Shown: piece by piece, positions 1-7,726 of the stretch
Layout of the letters: every line of letters starts with the position of its first letter
Numbering within the stretch: position 1 is the first letter of the stretch
Assembly (NCBI GenBank): GCA_958352145.1
Contig: CATWNM010000024.1
Location: forward strand, 1 to 35,127
DNA length: 35,127 bases
Origin: an uncultured Eubacteriales bacterium
GTDB lineage: Bacteria > Bacillota > Clostridia > Oscillospirales > CAG-272
Direction of reading: 5' to 3'
Program-made: the position numbers and the translations under genes
Notes under the pieces: model-generated
The model's input: only the letters and a program-made list of their open reading frames with translations
Told to the model about the DNA's origin: nothing
The model's database searches: none

Positions 1-512
1 GCTTCCGCAAGGAAAAGGGCGCGCACGGCATCGAGGAACGCGGCATCTACAGGATCCATCAGTTTGAGAAACAGGAAATGATCGTAATCTGCCGGCCGGA
101 GGAAAGCATGGCATGGTTCCATAAAATGTGGAGCTACAGCGTCGAACTCTTCCGCTCTCTGAACATTCCGGTACGCACGCTCGAATGCTGTTCGGGCGAT
201 CTTGCCGATCTCAAAGTCAAATCCTACGATGTGGAAGCCTGGTCCCCAAAACAGAAAAAATATTTCGAGGTCTGTTCCTGCTCGAACCTCGGCGACGCGC
301 AGGCGCGCCGGCTCGGCATCCGCATCAAAGGGGCGGACGGAAAAAAATATCTGGCGCACACGCTGAACAACACCGTAGTCGCGCCGCCGCGCATGCTGAT
401 TGCATTTCTTGAAAACAACCTGGCCTTTGCGGACAGCAAATATACGGTCAAAATTCCCGAAGCGCTGCGCCCATATATGGGCGGGCTGGCCGAAATCAAA
501 GAAAAAAGATGA
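1..512 (+). CDS. serS: Seryl-tRNA synthetase, C-terminal part (5' end outside window)
   Basis: This is the last ~169 residues of a class II aminoacyl-tRNA synthetase that charges tRNA-Ser with serine in the cytoplasm. The reading frame is open from base 3, with no start inside the window. The visible sequence matches the SerRS catalytic core. It includes a QFEKQEM segment after motif 2, the E-x-CSCSNLGD-x-QARR stretch that contacts seryl-adenylate, and the motif 3 region H-TLNNT-x-VAPPRMLIAFLEN. A normal C-terminus (LRPYMGG) follows. The gene is on the plus strand and converges on the S-layer protein gene. A strong hairpin with T-runs on both sides follows the stop. The assignment is based on motif recognition and is very secure; nothing upstream of the window can be said. 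Confidence 0.96.
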   Translation, partial: FRKEKGAHGIEERGIYRIHQFEKQEMIVICRPEESMAWFHKMWSYSVELFRSLNIPVRTLECCSGDLADLKVKSYDVEAWSPKQKKYFEVCSCSNLGDAQARRLGIRIKGADGKKYLAHTLNNTVVAPPRMLIAFLENNLAFADSKYTVKIPEALRPYMGGLAEIKEKR

Positions 513-544
513 GCCGCCCTTAGAATCCTGCGTTTAAAAAATAA

Positions 545-582
545 ACCGCCAAAGCGCGCATTTGCACGCTTGGCGGTTTTTT
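545..582. terminator. Bidirectional intrinsic terminator between serS and the SLH gene
   Basis: ACCGCCAAGCG-type arms (CCGCCAAAGCG / CACGCTTGGCGG) form a GC-rich hairpin. It is flanked on the right by TTTTTT (plus strand, ends serS) and on the left by an A-rich run that reads as T-rich on the minus strand (ends the SLH gene). Confidence 0.85.
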
Positions 583-604
583 GCTTTGACCGTTTGCCCC
601 ATGC

Positions 605-2383
605 TCACGCATCCGCTTTGCGCACCGCAGCGCAGATCATGCCGTAAGCCCAATGGCCCTTTGGTGTATCCGCGATCGTTACGCCGTCGGACTCCTCGAT
701 CTCCGCGACCCGATTCAGCAGCGCGGCCAGTTCTGCACGGGTAATATTGTCCTCCGGACGGAAACGGCCGTCCGTATCGCCTTTAAGATACCCCGCTTCG
801 GTCAAAGCGCCGATATATTTATACGCCCAATGAGACGCGGTCACGTCGCTGTACTTTCCCGCCGCTGGCGTGGCCGTATTCAGCCCGAGCGCCAGCGAAA
901 GGACCTTACAGAGTTCCGCGCGCTTGATACTATTTTTCCCCCGAAACGTACCGTCCTCATATCCGTCAAGTAACTTGGCGCCGGTCAGCTTCTGCACCGC
1001 ACGCCTGTGGCTTGTATCCACATCAGAAAAATATACCTCGCTCGGCTCGGCATACGAGCCGAACAGTGCGTCCAGCGCCTCGACGACCTCATAACGAGTA
1101 GCCATCTCGTCCGGCCGGAATTTTTTCCCGCTCTCCAGCGTCATATAACCGCCGCGAAACGCCTCTTCCTCCAGATATACCCAAGGATCGGACGCTTCGA
1201 CGACATAGCGGTAGGTCTCCACATCAGTAGGCAGGATCGCATATCCGTCGCCGCTGTACATCGCAAAAACCCGAATCGTGGTTGAATCCGTAATCACCAG
1301 CGGCTCATCTGGATCATACAAAATACGATAAGCCTTGTTCGTCGGGCTCTTGCCGCCCAGCGCATAATAGATATCCACATCCGCAAGATCGCAGGAAAAC
1401 GTGACGACGGATCCGCGGGCAAGGGTTTCGGACGCTTCTGAAGCATATACCGGCGGCAGCGCATAATCTATGAGATCGGTGGTTCCCCGGCTGATCGTCA
1501 CCGATTTGGAAGCGCCGCAGTATTTACACTTTCGCTCCGCGCGCCCTGAAACGGTCTTTGTCGGCAGCTTGGTCAAATACAGATCGCCGTATTCGTGCGC
1601 CAGCTTTTCGATCTCTATGTAAACATATTCGTTGCAGCGGTCGCACCTAGCGCGCTTGCTGCCCGCTTCCTCGCAAGTGGCCTTTTCATAGACGCGCCAT
1701 TTGCTGGAAGATTCATCCGGCAGATCATGCCCGAGCTTTGCCTCGCTCTGCGTCTTCGCCGAAGCGCAGCGCGTACAGGTATACGTCGCGGTTCCCCGCG
1801 AAGTGCAGGTTGCCGTCGTGGAAGTCTTTTTATAATCATGTCCGAGCGCAGACTCCGAACGCAGCGTAAGCTCGTCGCACCGCGCGCATTTCATGGTCGC
1901 CTGACCGGCTTTCGTGCAGGTAGCGGAACTGCTGATCCGGATACTGAAATCATGGCCGAGTTCCTTGATCTGCTCCTGACGCGTCTCTTTGCAAAGCGAG
2001 CATTGGTAATTGATCCTGCCGGCCTCCGCGCATTTTGCAGCCGTTTCCGAAGTCTTTACCCAATTATGCTCCAGCTTCGGCAGCGTTTCGGTTTTGACGC
2101 CGCCGCAGACCGAACACCGATAGGACGCACTGCCGGCCGCATGACAGGTCGCAGCTGTGCGCGCCGTTTCAACATAGTCATGCGGAATCATTTCCAAGAC
2201 TTCCAGTTTCTCCTCGCCGCATTTGGAACAAGTATACGGAACGCTGCCCTTTACCGTACAGGTAGCGGGCACACGCCCGACTTGTTCCACCCAGTTATGC
2301 GCGCAGGCTGCCCCTGCCGCCAGCACGCAGAGCGATGCCGCAGCGCAGAGCCCGATCAAAAATGCCGTCCATCTCTTGTTCAT
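605..2383 (-). CDS. Secreted S-layer homology protein with seven Cys/His repeats and a chitobiase-like domain
   Basis: A predicted cell-surface protein of 592 residues. Residues 1-28 form a signal peptide. Residues ~29-300 hold seven repeats of 37-44 residues, each starting H-[DNE]-[WYFL]. The first six each have a Cys in an A-x-C context, and all seven carry a C-x-x-C pair. Residues ~305-395 resemble the chitobiase/beta-hexosaminidase C-terminal Ig-like domain (P-x-Y-A...YYALGG-x-SPT...T-x-IRVFA). From ~405 to the end lie S-layer homology (SLH) motifs: FRPDEMATRYE, FSDV...GYEDGTF and SDV-x-x-SHWA...RFRPEDNITRAE, then a shortened last copy ending HWAYGMICAAVRKADA. SLH modules normally bind pyruvylated wall polymer. 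The ATG at 2383 was chosen because it starts the signal peptide; a GGAG lies 13 nt upstream. No enzymatic domain was recognised, so the role is probably binding or structural. Confidence 0.85.
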   Translation of the reverse strand: MNKRWTAFLIGLCAAASLCVLAAGAACAHNWVEQVGRVPATCTVKGSVPYTCSKCGEEKLEVLEMIPHDYVETARTAATCHAAGSASYRCSVCGGVKTETLPKLEHNWVKTSETAAKCAEAGRINYQCSLCKETRQEQIKELGHDFSIRISSSATCTKAGQATMKCARCDELTLRSESALGHDYKKTSTTATCTSRGTATYTCTRCASAKTQSEAKLGHDLPDESSSKWRVYEKATCEEAGSKRARCDRCNEYVYIEIEKLAHEYGDLYLTKLPTKTVSGRAERKCKYCGASKSVTISRGTTDLIDYALPPVYASEASETLARGSVVTFSCDLADVDIYYALGGKSPTNKAYRILYDPDEPLVITDSTTIRVFAMYSGDGYAILPTDVETYRYVVEASDPWVYLEEEAFRGGYMTLESGKKFRPDEMATRYEVVEALDALFGSYAEPSEVYFSDVDTSHRRAVQKLTGAKLLDGYEDGTFRGKNSIKRAELCKVLSLALGLNTATPAAGKYSDVTASHWAYKYIGALTEAGYLKGDTDGRFRPEDNITRAELAALLNRVAEIEESDGVTIADTPKGHWAYGMICAAVRKADA

Positions 2384-2493
2384 GTTTTCCGCTTTGCTCC
2401 TTTTCACATCCGCCGAAAGCGCCCGCAATCATGCAGAGCGCGCTTTCGCGCGTTTTCCCCGTCCGGGATAAACCGGACAAATTTCCTGTATTT

Positions 2494-2522
2494 ATGATAC
2501 CGCAAAAGGCTGTCCCTGTCAA
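2494..2522 (-). promoter_or_regulatory. Sigma-A type promoter of the SLH protein gene
   Basis: On the minus strand TTGACA (2522-2517), a 17-bp spacer and TATCAT (2499-2494) stand about 110 bases before the start at 2383. This is a near-consensus housekeeping promoter, so the gene need not depend on readthrough from the GHL10 gene upstream. Confidence 0.75.
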
Positions 2523-2551
2523 TCGTCTCGCACCATTCTTCTTTTTTTTCA

Positions 2552-4096
2552 TCACTTGCGGACGAGCACAAGCTCCAGCTTTTCCGAGCCGCATGCCACA
2601 GTAATCAAATTATTGCCCTCGGCCAGCGCAAGGGTGATCGAATAACGTCCGCTCTTTTCCCGCAGCGGCGTGATCCCATTGACGCTGACCGCATATGCCG
2701 GATTGGACATGCCGGTAATCAAAACCGCGTCTTCGGTAACCGTCTGCCCGCTGACATATCCGTCGATCTGAAGCGGAATGCCGCTGTCGGTATATGCGGG
2801 ATACATATAATCGTCTGCAAAGATTTCACGCATCTCCGTCCGCACGCCGCCTGCATCCTCTTTCAGCGCAGCATAGCCATAAAAGAGACTGCCGCGATAC
2901 GAATGCAGTTTACGCGCATAGCCGACCTGCGCCGTCATCTCCCCATTTTCCATTCGTCCCTCCGCATATCGGTATACGCCATGACAGATATACAGATCCA
3001 CGCCGGCCGAATCGAGCGCGCGGCTCCACCAGTCGCACAGCGTGCCAAACGGCGCTGCGGTATCCGCAAAGCTCCAATACAGCTGCGGCGCAAGAAAGTC
3101 CACATAGCCGCCCGCAACCCATGCAAGCGCGTCGCAATAAATCGAATTATACGCGGAAAGACCGCGCGTCGCGCTCCCGCCATTCTGTCCGTCGCTGTTT
3201 TTCCAGATACCGAACGGCGAAACGCCGAACCGAAGGGACGGATCAACCGACTTGACCGTTTCATAGCAGAGCCGGACAAGCTGATTCACGTTATCCCGCC
3301 GAAAATCCTCAAGCGATGCGAAACCGCTTCCATACGCGGTATATTCCGCCGCATCGTCAAATTGCGCGCCCGACACCGGATAGGGATAAAAATAATCGTC
3401 AAAAATAATACCGTCCACCGTATAATTTTCACACACTTCACGGACGCCCTCAGCCACATACTGCCGCACTTCCGGCACGCCGGCGTTAAAATACAGTTTT
3501 CCATCGGCATAGCTCTCCACCCACTCGGGATGCAGCGCCGCCGGACTGCTTTCGGGCAGCGCTGAACGGTCGGTCTGCGGATAAGCGGCGCTGCCGGTCG
3601 TGACGCGCAGCGGGTTGATCCACGCATAAACCGAAATATCCGCGCGCCGCGCCGCGCCGGTAAGATAGGCCAGGCAGTCAAAATCCCCGTCCGCCGCCTC
3701 GCCTGCACGGCCCGAAACGAACCGGGACTGCGGAAACATCTTAGAATCATACAGTGCGTCGGCGCTGGGCCTTACCTGAAACAAAATCGTATTGAAGCCG
3801 TTTTCGGCGGCAAAAGCGACAATCGCGTCAAGCTCTTCTGCAAGCGCCTGCGCGGACAACCCCTGCGCCGACGGAAAGTTGATATTATTGACCGTGGCGA
3901 TCCACAGCCCGCGCATCTCCCGTTCCGACTCCGATATGCCGGGCAGCGGTTCGGGCATATCCTCCGCACCGGCAAGCGCCGGCGCCGCCAGCGCCGTTCC
4001 GCCCGTCCCAAACACAAGCAGCATGGGCGCAAGCGCTGAAAGAATCAAAAGAAGCGCCGCGGAAAAAATCAAAATTCTGGATTTTACTTCGCTCAT
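2552..4096 (-). CDS. Secreted GHL10-type (family 10-like) glycoside hydrolase
   Basis: A 514-residue exported protein. Residues 1-~38 are a hydrophobic signal/anchor segment followed by an Ala-rich cleavage-like stretch. From ~60 to ~375 it matches the glycosyl hydrolase-like 10 family (GHL10, YngK-like): E-MRGLWIATVNN-INFPS, F-NTILFQVRPSADA-Y-S, VYAWINPLRV, DGIIFDDYFYPYP, RFGVSPFGIWKN and VDFLAPQLYWSF. These are the strands of a TIM barrel, with acidic residues at the strand ends. The last ~90 residues look like a small beta domain. The family is thought to act on cell-wall or capsule glycans, but its substrate is poorly defined. The start at 4096 is preceded by GAGGAGGGGAG. Another secreted gene (SLH) lies directly downstream in the same orientation, so both may act at the cell envelope. 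Confidence 0.87.
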   Translation of the reverse strand: MSEVKSRILIFSAALLLILSALAPMLLVFGTGGTALAAPALAGAEDMPEPLPGISESEREMRGLWIATVNNINFPSAQGLSAQALAEELDAIVAFAAENGFNTILFQVRPSADALYDSKMFPQSRFVSGRAGEAADGDFDCLAYLTGAARRADISVYAWINPLRVTTGSAAYPQTDRSALPESSPAALHPEWVESYADGKLYFNAGVPEVRQYVAEGVREVCENYTVDGIIFDDYFYPYPVSGAQFDDAAEYTAYGSGFASLEDFRRDNVNQLVRLCYETVKSVDPSLRFGVSPFGIWKNSDGQNGGSATRGLSAYNSIYCDALAWVAGGYVDFLAPQLYWSFADTAAPFGTLCDWWSRALDSAGVDLYICHGVYRYAEGRMENGEMTAQVGYARKLHSYRGSLFYGYAALKEDAGGVRTEMREIFADDYMYPAYTDSGIPLQIDGYVSGQTVTEDAVLITGMSNPAYAVSVNGITPLREKSGRYSITLALAEGNNLITVACGSEKLELVLVRK

Positions 4097-4214
4097 TTTC
4101 TCCCCTCCTCTGCTAAACTGTATGCGGGAGCATGTCCGGTTATTCTCATGCGCGCGCCGTCAAAAAGAAAAGAACCGGACTGGGCAAGAGACAAAAGGCG
4201 CCTCCGATTGAGTT

Positions 4215-4243
4215 ATTCTATCATATTTGTCGCAAAATGTCCA
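4215..4243 (-). promoter_or_regulatory. Promoter of the GHL10 gene
   Basis: Minus strand TGGACA (4243-4238), 17-bp spacer, TAGAAT (4220-4215), about 120 bases before the start codon at 4096. Each box matches the sigma-A consensus at five of six positions. Confidence 0.55.
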
Positions 4244-4274
4244 GATTTCCCTCAGAATCCGGCGCGCTTTTCTA

Positions 4275-4303
4275 TTGCTTTCCGGCGCGATCGGTGATAG
4301 AAT
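4275..4303 (+). promoter_or_regulatory. Promoter of rnhA
   Basis: TTGCTT (4275-4280), 17-bp spacer, TAGAAT (4298-4303), ending 28 bases before the rnhA start. The -35 is weak, the -10 good. Confidence 0.5.
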
Positions 4304-4331
4304 GTAGAGCAGAAATACGGCGAGGTAGACA

Positions 4332-4772
4332 ATGAAACAGGTAGATATTTATACGGACGGCGCCTGCCGCGGCAATCCGGGCCCCGGCGGATTCGGCGCG
4401 ATCCTTGTTTATGCGGGCATCGAAAAAGAATTTTCCGGAGGAGAACCGCAAACCACTAACAATCGCATGGAACTGCTCGCAGCGATCACCGCGCTCGGCG
4501 CGCTGAAAGAGCCCTGTGCGGTCACGCTTTATTCGGATTCCAAATATCTGGTCGATGCAGTCAGCCAAAAATGGGTATACGGCTGGCGAAAAAAAGGCTG
4601 GAAAAAAGCGGATGGCAAACCGGCGCTCAACACCGATCTCTGGGAACAGCTGCTCGCGCTGCTCGAAACGCACAGCGTGCGCTTTATATGGGTCAAAGGC
4701 CACAACGGCCACCCCTACAATGAGCGCTGCGACCGACTGGCAGTAATGGAAGCGGAAAAGTACATTGTATGA
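4332..4772 (+). CDS. rnhA: Ribonuclease HI
   Basis: A 146-residue RNase HI, the usual length for the family. It cuts the RNA strand of RNA-DNA hybrids in the cytoplasm with a two-metal mechanism. The full active site is visible: D9 in IYTDGACRGNPGPGG, E47 in NNRMELLAA, D69 in LYSDSKYLVD, H124 in WVKGHNGHP and D134 in NERCDRLAV. A basic, Trp-rich helix (WVYGWRKKGWKKADGKP) corresponds to the hybrid-binding basic protrusion. The ATG at 4332 follows an AGGTAGACA stretch and starts at the conserved first beta strand. The gene stands alone, divergent from GHL10. The frame remains open for about 75 codons after the stop at 4770-4772 (see the separate entry). Confidence 0.96.
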   Translation: MKQVDIYTDGACRGNPGPGGFGAILVYAGIEKEFSGGEPQTTNNRMELLAAITALGALKEPCAVTLYSDSKYLVDAVSQKWVYGWRKKGWKKADGKPALNTDLWEQLLALLETHSVRFIWVKGHNGHPYNERCDRLAVMEAEKYIV

Positions 4773-4997
4773 TACCGAAGAAATTCCAAGAAGAGCCCGG
4801 CGTTGGCCATGCAGAAGTCCTGCGCGCAGATGCCGATGGACGTGCCCGTCCAGCTGGAGGCCAAAGCCTACCCGAACCCACGGTATATCAACCGGGAGGA
4901 GGACGACGGCAACACGGGACTGCACCGCGCCAAGCGCTCCGCTCATCCGCTTTTTCTGAAACAAAAATATTTAGGCCTATTCACTGAATTAATTTGA
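4773..4997 (+). other. Open frame directly behind the rnhA stop, possible gene remnant or small ORF
   Basis: In the same frame as rnhA the sequence stays open from 4773 to the stop ending at 4997. An ATG at 4803 would give a 64-residue product. The third codon positions up to about 4930 are strongly G/C-rich, as in the neighbouring genes, which suggests real or former coding. No ribosome binding site precedes the ATG at 4803. An overlapping frame begins with an ATG that shares ATGA with the rnhA stop (4769), but its product is Arg/Pro-rich and looks like an off-frame shadow. No family was recognised. It may be a decayed gene end. Confidence 0.3.
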
Positions 4998-5065
4998 TCC
5001 AGCTTGTCATAACTTCGCCCCCGCGCGCGTACGATGTAATAAACACGGCAAAGGGGGAAAAATAT

Positions 5066-5554
5066 ATGTTTGTCCGTTCGATCCGCATGAACACGCTGAA
5101 ATTTATTTCCATCGCCGCGCTTGGGCTGATCGCGATCATTACGCTGATTATTTTTATACCGGCATATGAAAGCCCCGCGGCGGCGATTGACAGCAGCGCG
5201 GAAACCCGGGAGATCCGGTTTGACAAAATCAAAACCAATGACGACCGGGTCAATTTTCTTTCCCAATTCGGCTATACGGTAGACGCCGAGCCGCTTGAGG
5301 AATGCGAGGTCACCATTCCAAAAGAGTTTGACAAAGTCTTTGCGGCCTATAACGAGCTTCAGAAAAACGAAGGGCTGGATCTAAGCCGGTACAAGGGAAA
5401 AACCGTCATGCGCTACACCTACAAAGTGACCAATTACGAGGGATACAGCGACCCGGTATACGCGAATCTGCTCGTGTTCAAAAACAAAGTCATTGGCGGC
5501 GATATCTGTTCCGCCGATCCGAAAGGCTTTGCGCATAGTTTCACCAAAAAATAA
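5066..5554 (+). CDS. DUF4830 family membrane-anchored protein
   Basis: A 162-residue protein with one N-terminal membrane segment (residues ~11-33, ISIAALGLIAIITLIIFIPA), so probably attached to the outer face of the membrane. The rest matches the clostridial DUF4830 family: FLSQFGYTVDAEP, the core V-IPKEFDKVFAAYNELQ, GLDLSRYKGKTVMRYTY-V-NY, and VYANLLVFKNKVIGGDICSADP near the C-terminus. The family has no established function. The ATG at 5066 was chosen over longer options because AAGGGGG stands nine bases upstream. It is a single gene with its own downstream hairpin. The family is confidently identified; the role is unknown. Confidence 0.85.
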   Translation: MFVRSIRMNTLKFISIAALGLIAIITLIIFIPAYESPAAAIDSSAETREIRFDKIKTNDDRVNFLSQFGYTVDAEPLEECEVTIPKEFDKVFAAYNELQKNEGLDLSRYKGKTVMRYTYKVTNYEGYSDPVYANLLVFKNKVIGGDICSADPKGFAHSFTKK

Positions 5555-5560
5555 GCTTCA

Positions 5561-5590
5561 AAAAGCCGCGGATAACTCCGCGGTTTTTTG
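5561..5590 (+). terminator. Terminator of the DUF4830 gene
   Basis: CCGCGGA-TAAC-TCCGCGG stem followed by TTTTTT, starting 7 bases after the stop codon. Confidence 0.88.
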
Positions 5591-5677
5591 AAACTTGCCG
5601 GTCGAAAAACATATGAAAAACAAGTGCCAAGCAGCCCAAAAGGCGAGCATGCCGTCATCCGTATCTTTTTGAACCTT

Positions 5678-5880
5678 GTAGGGAACGTCTCGCCGTAAAG
5701 CGACACTAGCGCCTTTGGCGCGTCGCCCGACGTTCCGTGTACAAATTTACAAAGCGGTATATTGCGGAACGCTGAGGACAGCGTTCCCTACAAGATACGA
5801 AAAAACAACTTTCCATCGTAGAGAACGTCTCGCCGCAAAGCGGCGTTAGCCGCCTTTGGCGCGTCGCCCGACGTTCCGTA
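5678..5880. repeat. Palindromic intergenic repeat cluster (left copy)
   Basis: Three palindromic units. Two are long (5682-5736 and 5821-5877): the end arms GGAACGTC (AGAACGTC in the second) and GACGTTCC enclose ~40 nt with an inner GC-rich hairpin. One is short (5766-5787: GGAACGCTG, loop AGGA, CAGCGTTCC). The 64 bases at 5731-5794 are the reverse complement of 34612-34675 with four differences, so this belongs to a dispersed family. No ORF was found here. Confidence 0.85.
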
Positions 5881-5906
5881 TTCAAAAATAACCACGGCGC
5901 AAATAA

Positions 5907-5942
5907 CACAAAAACGCCGGGGATGCGCTGCGCATCCCCGAC
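5907..5942 (-). terminator. Terminator of gdhA
   Basis: A 10-bp perfect stem (CGGGGATGCG / CGCATCCCCG, 3-nt loop) just after the gdhA stop, followed on the minus strand by GCGTTTTTGTGT. Confidence 0.75.
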
Positions 5943-5960
5943 ATCCATATTCCTCTATTT

Positions 5961-7295
5961 TCAGCAAATTCCCTGCGCAAGCATGGCGTCCGCAACCTTT
6001 TCAAAGCCAGCGATATTCGCCCCTGCAACAAAGTTATCCTTCATGCCGTATTTTTCAGCCGCCTCAGAGACTTTCTGATAAATCCCGGTCATGATGCCCT
6101 TCAGCTTCTCGTCCACCTCGTCGAAACTCCAGGACAACCGCATGCTGTTCTGGCTCATTTCAAGCGCTGAAGTTGCAACGCCACCCGCATTCGCCGCTTT
6201 GCCGGGCATAAACAGAATTTTCTTTTCCAGGAAATAATCGGTTGCCTCGCGGGTAGAGGGCATATTGGCACCCTCAGCTACGGCATAGCAGCCGTTGGCA
6301 ATCAGCGCCTTTGCATCATTCTCATCCAGTTCATTCTGCGTCGCACAGGGCAGCGCGATATCGCAGGGAATCGTCCAGACGCCCTTGCCCTCCGTATACT
6401 TAGCGCCGGGAACCGCATCCGCATACTCTTTGATTCTGCCGCGGCGCACCTCTTTGATTTCTTTTACCAGATCCAGCTTGATCCCCTCCGCATCGTAGAC
6501 ATATCCGTTGGAGTCGCTGAGCGAGACGACCTTGCCGCCAAGCTGCATAGCTTTTTCGGCGGCGTAAATCGCCACATTGCCCGATCCGGAAATGACAATG
6601 GTCTGCCCTTTGATGCTCTTGCCCTTGGCTTTCAGCATTTCATCCAGAATATAGATCAGGCCGTAGCCGGTCGCCTGCGTGCGGACAAGCGAGCCGCCGT
6701 AGGTCAATCCCTTGCCGGTAAGTACGCCCTCATACAGGCCGCGAATGCGCTTATACTGGCCGAACAGGTAGCCGATCTCTCTGCCACCGACGCCGATATC
6801 GCCCGCAGGTACGTCAGTATCCGCGCCGATGTATTTGCAAAGTTCGGTCATAAAGCTCTGGCAGAACGCCATAATCTCTCTGTCCGATTTGCCCTTGGGA
6901 TCAAAATCGGCGCCGCCCTTGCCTCCGCCGATCGGCAAACCGGTAAGGGAATTCTTGAAAATTTGCTCAAACGCAAGGAATTTCAAAATTCCCTGGTTGA
7001 CCGAAGGATGGAAGCGCAGGCCGCCCTTATACGGGCCGATCGCGCTGTTGAACTGGATACGGAATCCGCGGTTTACCTGTACGCGCCCCATATCGTCAAC
7101 CCACGGCACACGGAAAGAAACCACGCGCTCCGGCTCGGTCAGTCTCTCCAGCAATCCTGCCGCGCGGTACTTCCCCTCATTTTGGTCGATCACGACCTTC
7201 AGAGAATCCAGAACCTCTTTAACAGCCTGCAAAAACTCTTTCTCATTCGGGTTCTTTTCCACAACCCGCTGATAGATCTGCTCGGTATAGCTCAT
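5961..7295 (-). CDS. gdhA: Glutamate dehydrogenase, NADP-type
   Basis: A 444-residue hexameric-type glutamate dehydrogenase, interconverting 2-oxoglutarate plus ammonium and glutamate with NAD(P)H. The family signatures are all visible: GPYKGGLRFHPSV with the substrate-binding Lys, the catalytic-Lys region LPIGGGKGGADFDPKGKSD, PAGDIGVGGREIGYLFGQYKR, and the dinucleotide-binding fold around IKGQTIVISGSGNVA. Length and sequence fit the 440-450 residue NADP-dependent, ammonium-assimilating group. Cofactor preference is inferred from this similarity. The start at 7295 has a strong AGGAGG (GCAGGAGGCAGAAT). It is a single gene with its own promoter and terminator. It probably provides the main ammonium assimilation or amino-acid catabolism step. 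Confidence 0.96.
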   Translation of the reverse strand: MSYTEQIYQRVVEKNPNEKEFLQAVKEVLDSLKVVIDQNEGKYRAAGLLERLTEPERVVSFRVPWVDDMGRVQVNRGFRIQFNSAIGPYKGGLRFHPSVNQGILKFLAFEQIFKNSLTGLPIGGGKGGADFDPKGKSDREIMAFCQSFMTELCKYIGADTDVPAGDIGVGGREIGYLFGQYKRIRGLYEGVLTGKGLTYGGSLVRTQATGYGLIYILDEMLKAKGKSIKGQTIVISGSGNVAIYAAEKAMQLGGKVVSLSDSNGYVYDAEGIKLDLVKEIKEVRRGRIKEYADAVPGAKYTEGKGVWTIPCDIALPCATQNELDENDAKALIANGCYAVAEGANMPSTREATDYFLEKKILFMPGKAANAGGVATSALEMSQNSMRLSWSFDEVDEKLKGIMTGIYQKVSEAAEKYGMKDNFVAGANIAGFEKVADAMLAQGIC

Positions 7296-7363
7296 ATTCT
7301 GCCTCCTGCAACTTATTTTAGGATATATTTCTCTCGTGCGGCCGGAAAAAGCCGCTTTCCATT

Positions 7364-7392
7364 ATTATACACGATAAACAGCAAATACACAA
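7364..7392 (-). promoter_or_regulatory. Promoter of gdhA
   Basis: Minus strand TTGTGT (7392-7387), 17-bp spacer, perfect TATAAT (7369-7364). The transcript would carry a leader of about 60 nt. No leader structure was recognised. Confidence 0.6.
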
Positions 7393-7651
7393 CTGTTTTT
7401 TGAATTTTTTTTATTCGAATCCTGCATTTTTATTTCTTCTTTTCATTCGTCCCCGCATCTTGTATATGCCGCCGCCCACATGTCCGTCTTTTTACATATT
7501 GACCATGACGTCCGCTTGCTTTGTCCCATACGAGACTTCCTGCAATACAGCACGCAGCGAAAAATTGGTCAAGTATTCCATAAAAGGTGAATCTTCTTTA
7601 TCCGAGCGGCATATACGTACACGAAATTTCTGACATTTTAAACGGCAGCGC
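7393..7651. other. Intergenic region between gdhA and the Spx/ArsC-like gene
   Basis: The whole gap is 431 bases. Its ends hold the two divergent promoters. The middle is AT-richer, with no convincing ORF, hairpin or RNA gene. An open minus-strand frame here lacks a ribosome binding site. Confidence 0.5.
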
Positions 7652-7680
7652 TTGCTTTTCTTACGCCTGCGTGGTACAAT
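7652..7680 (+). promoter_or_regulatory. Promoter of the Spx/ArsC-like gene
   Basis: TTGCTT (7652-7657), 17-bp spacer, TACAAT (7675-7680) preceded by TGG, giving an extended -10. It lies 46 bases before the start codon. Confidence 0.6.
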
Positions 7681-7726
7681 ACGGACAAGCAATCGAGCAA
7701 AATTACACAGAAATGAGGGAAATATC

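Noticed and set aside
1595..2497. 300-codon plus-strand frame opposite the SLH protein gene
   Set aside because: Composition is typical of an antisense shadow. The minus strand shows a signal peptide, repeats and SLH motifs.
5678..5880. Possible CRISPR array
   Set aside because: Repeats are palindromic hairpins of unequal length with irregular spacing and no spacers of constant size; no cas genes.
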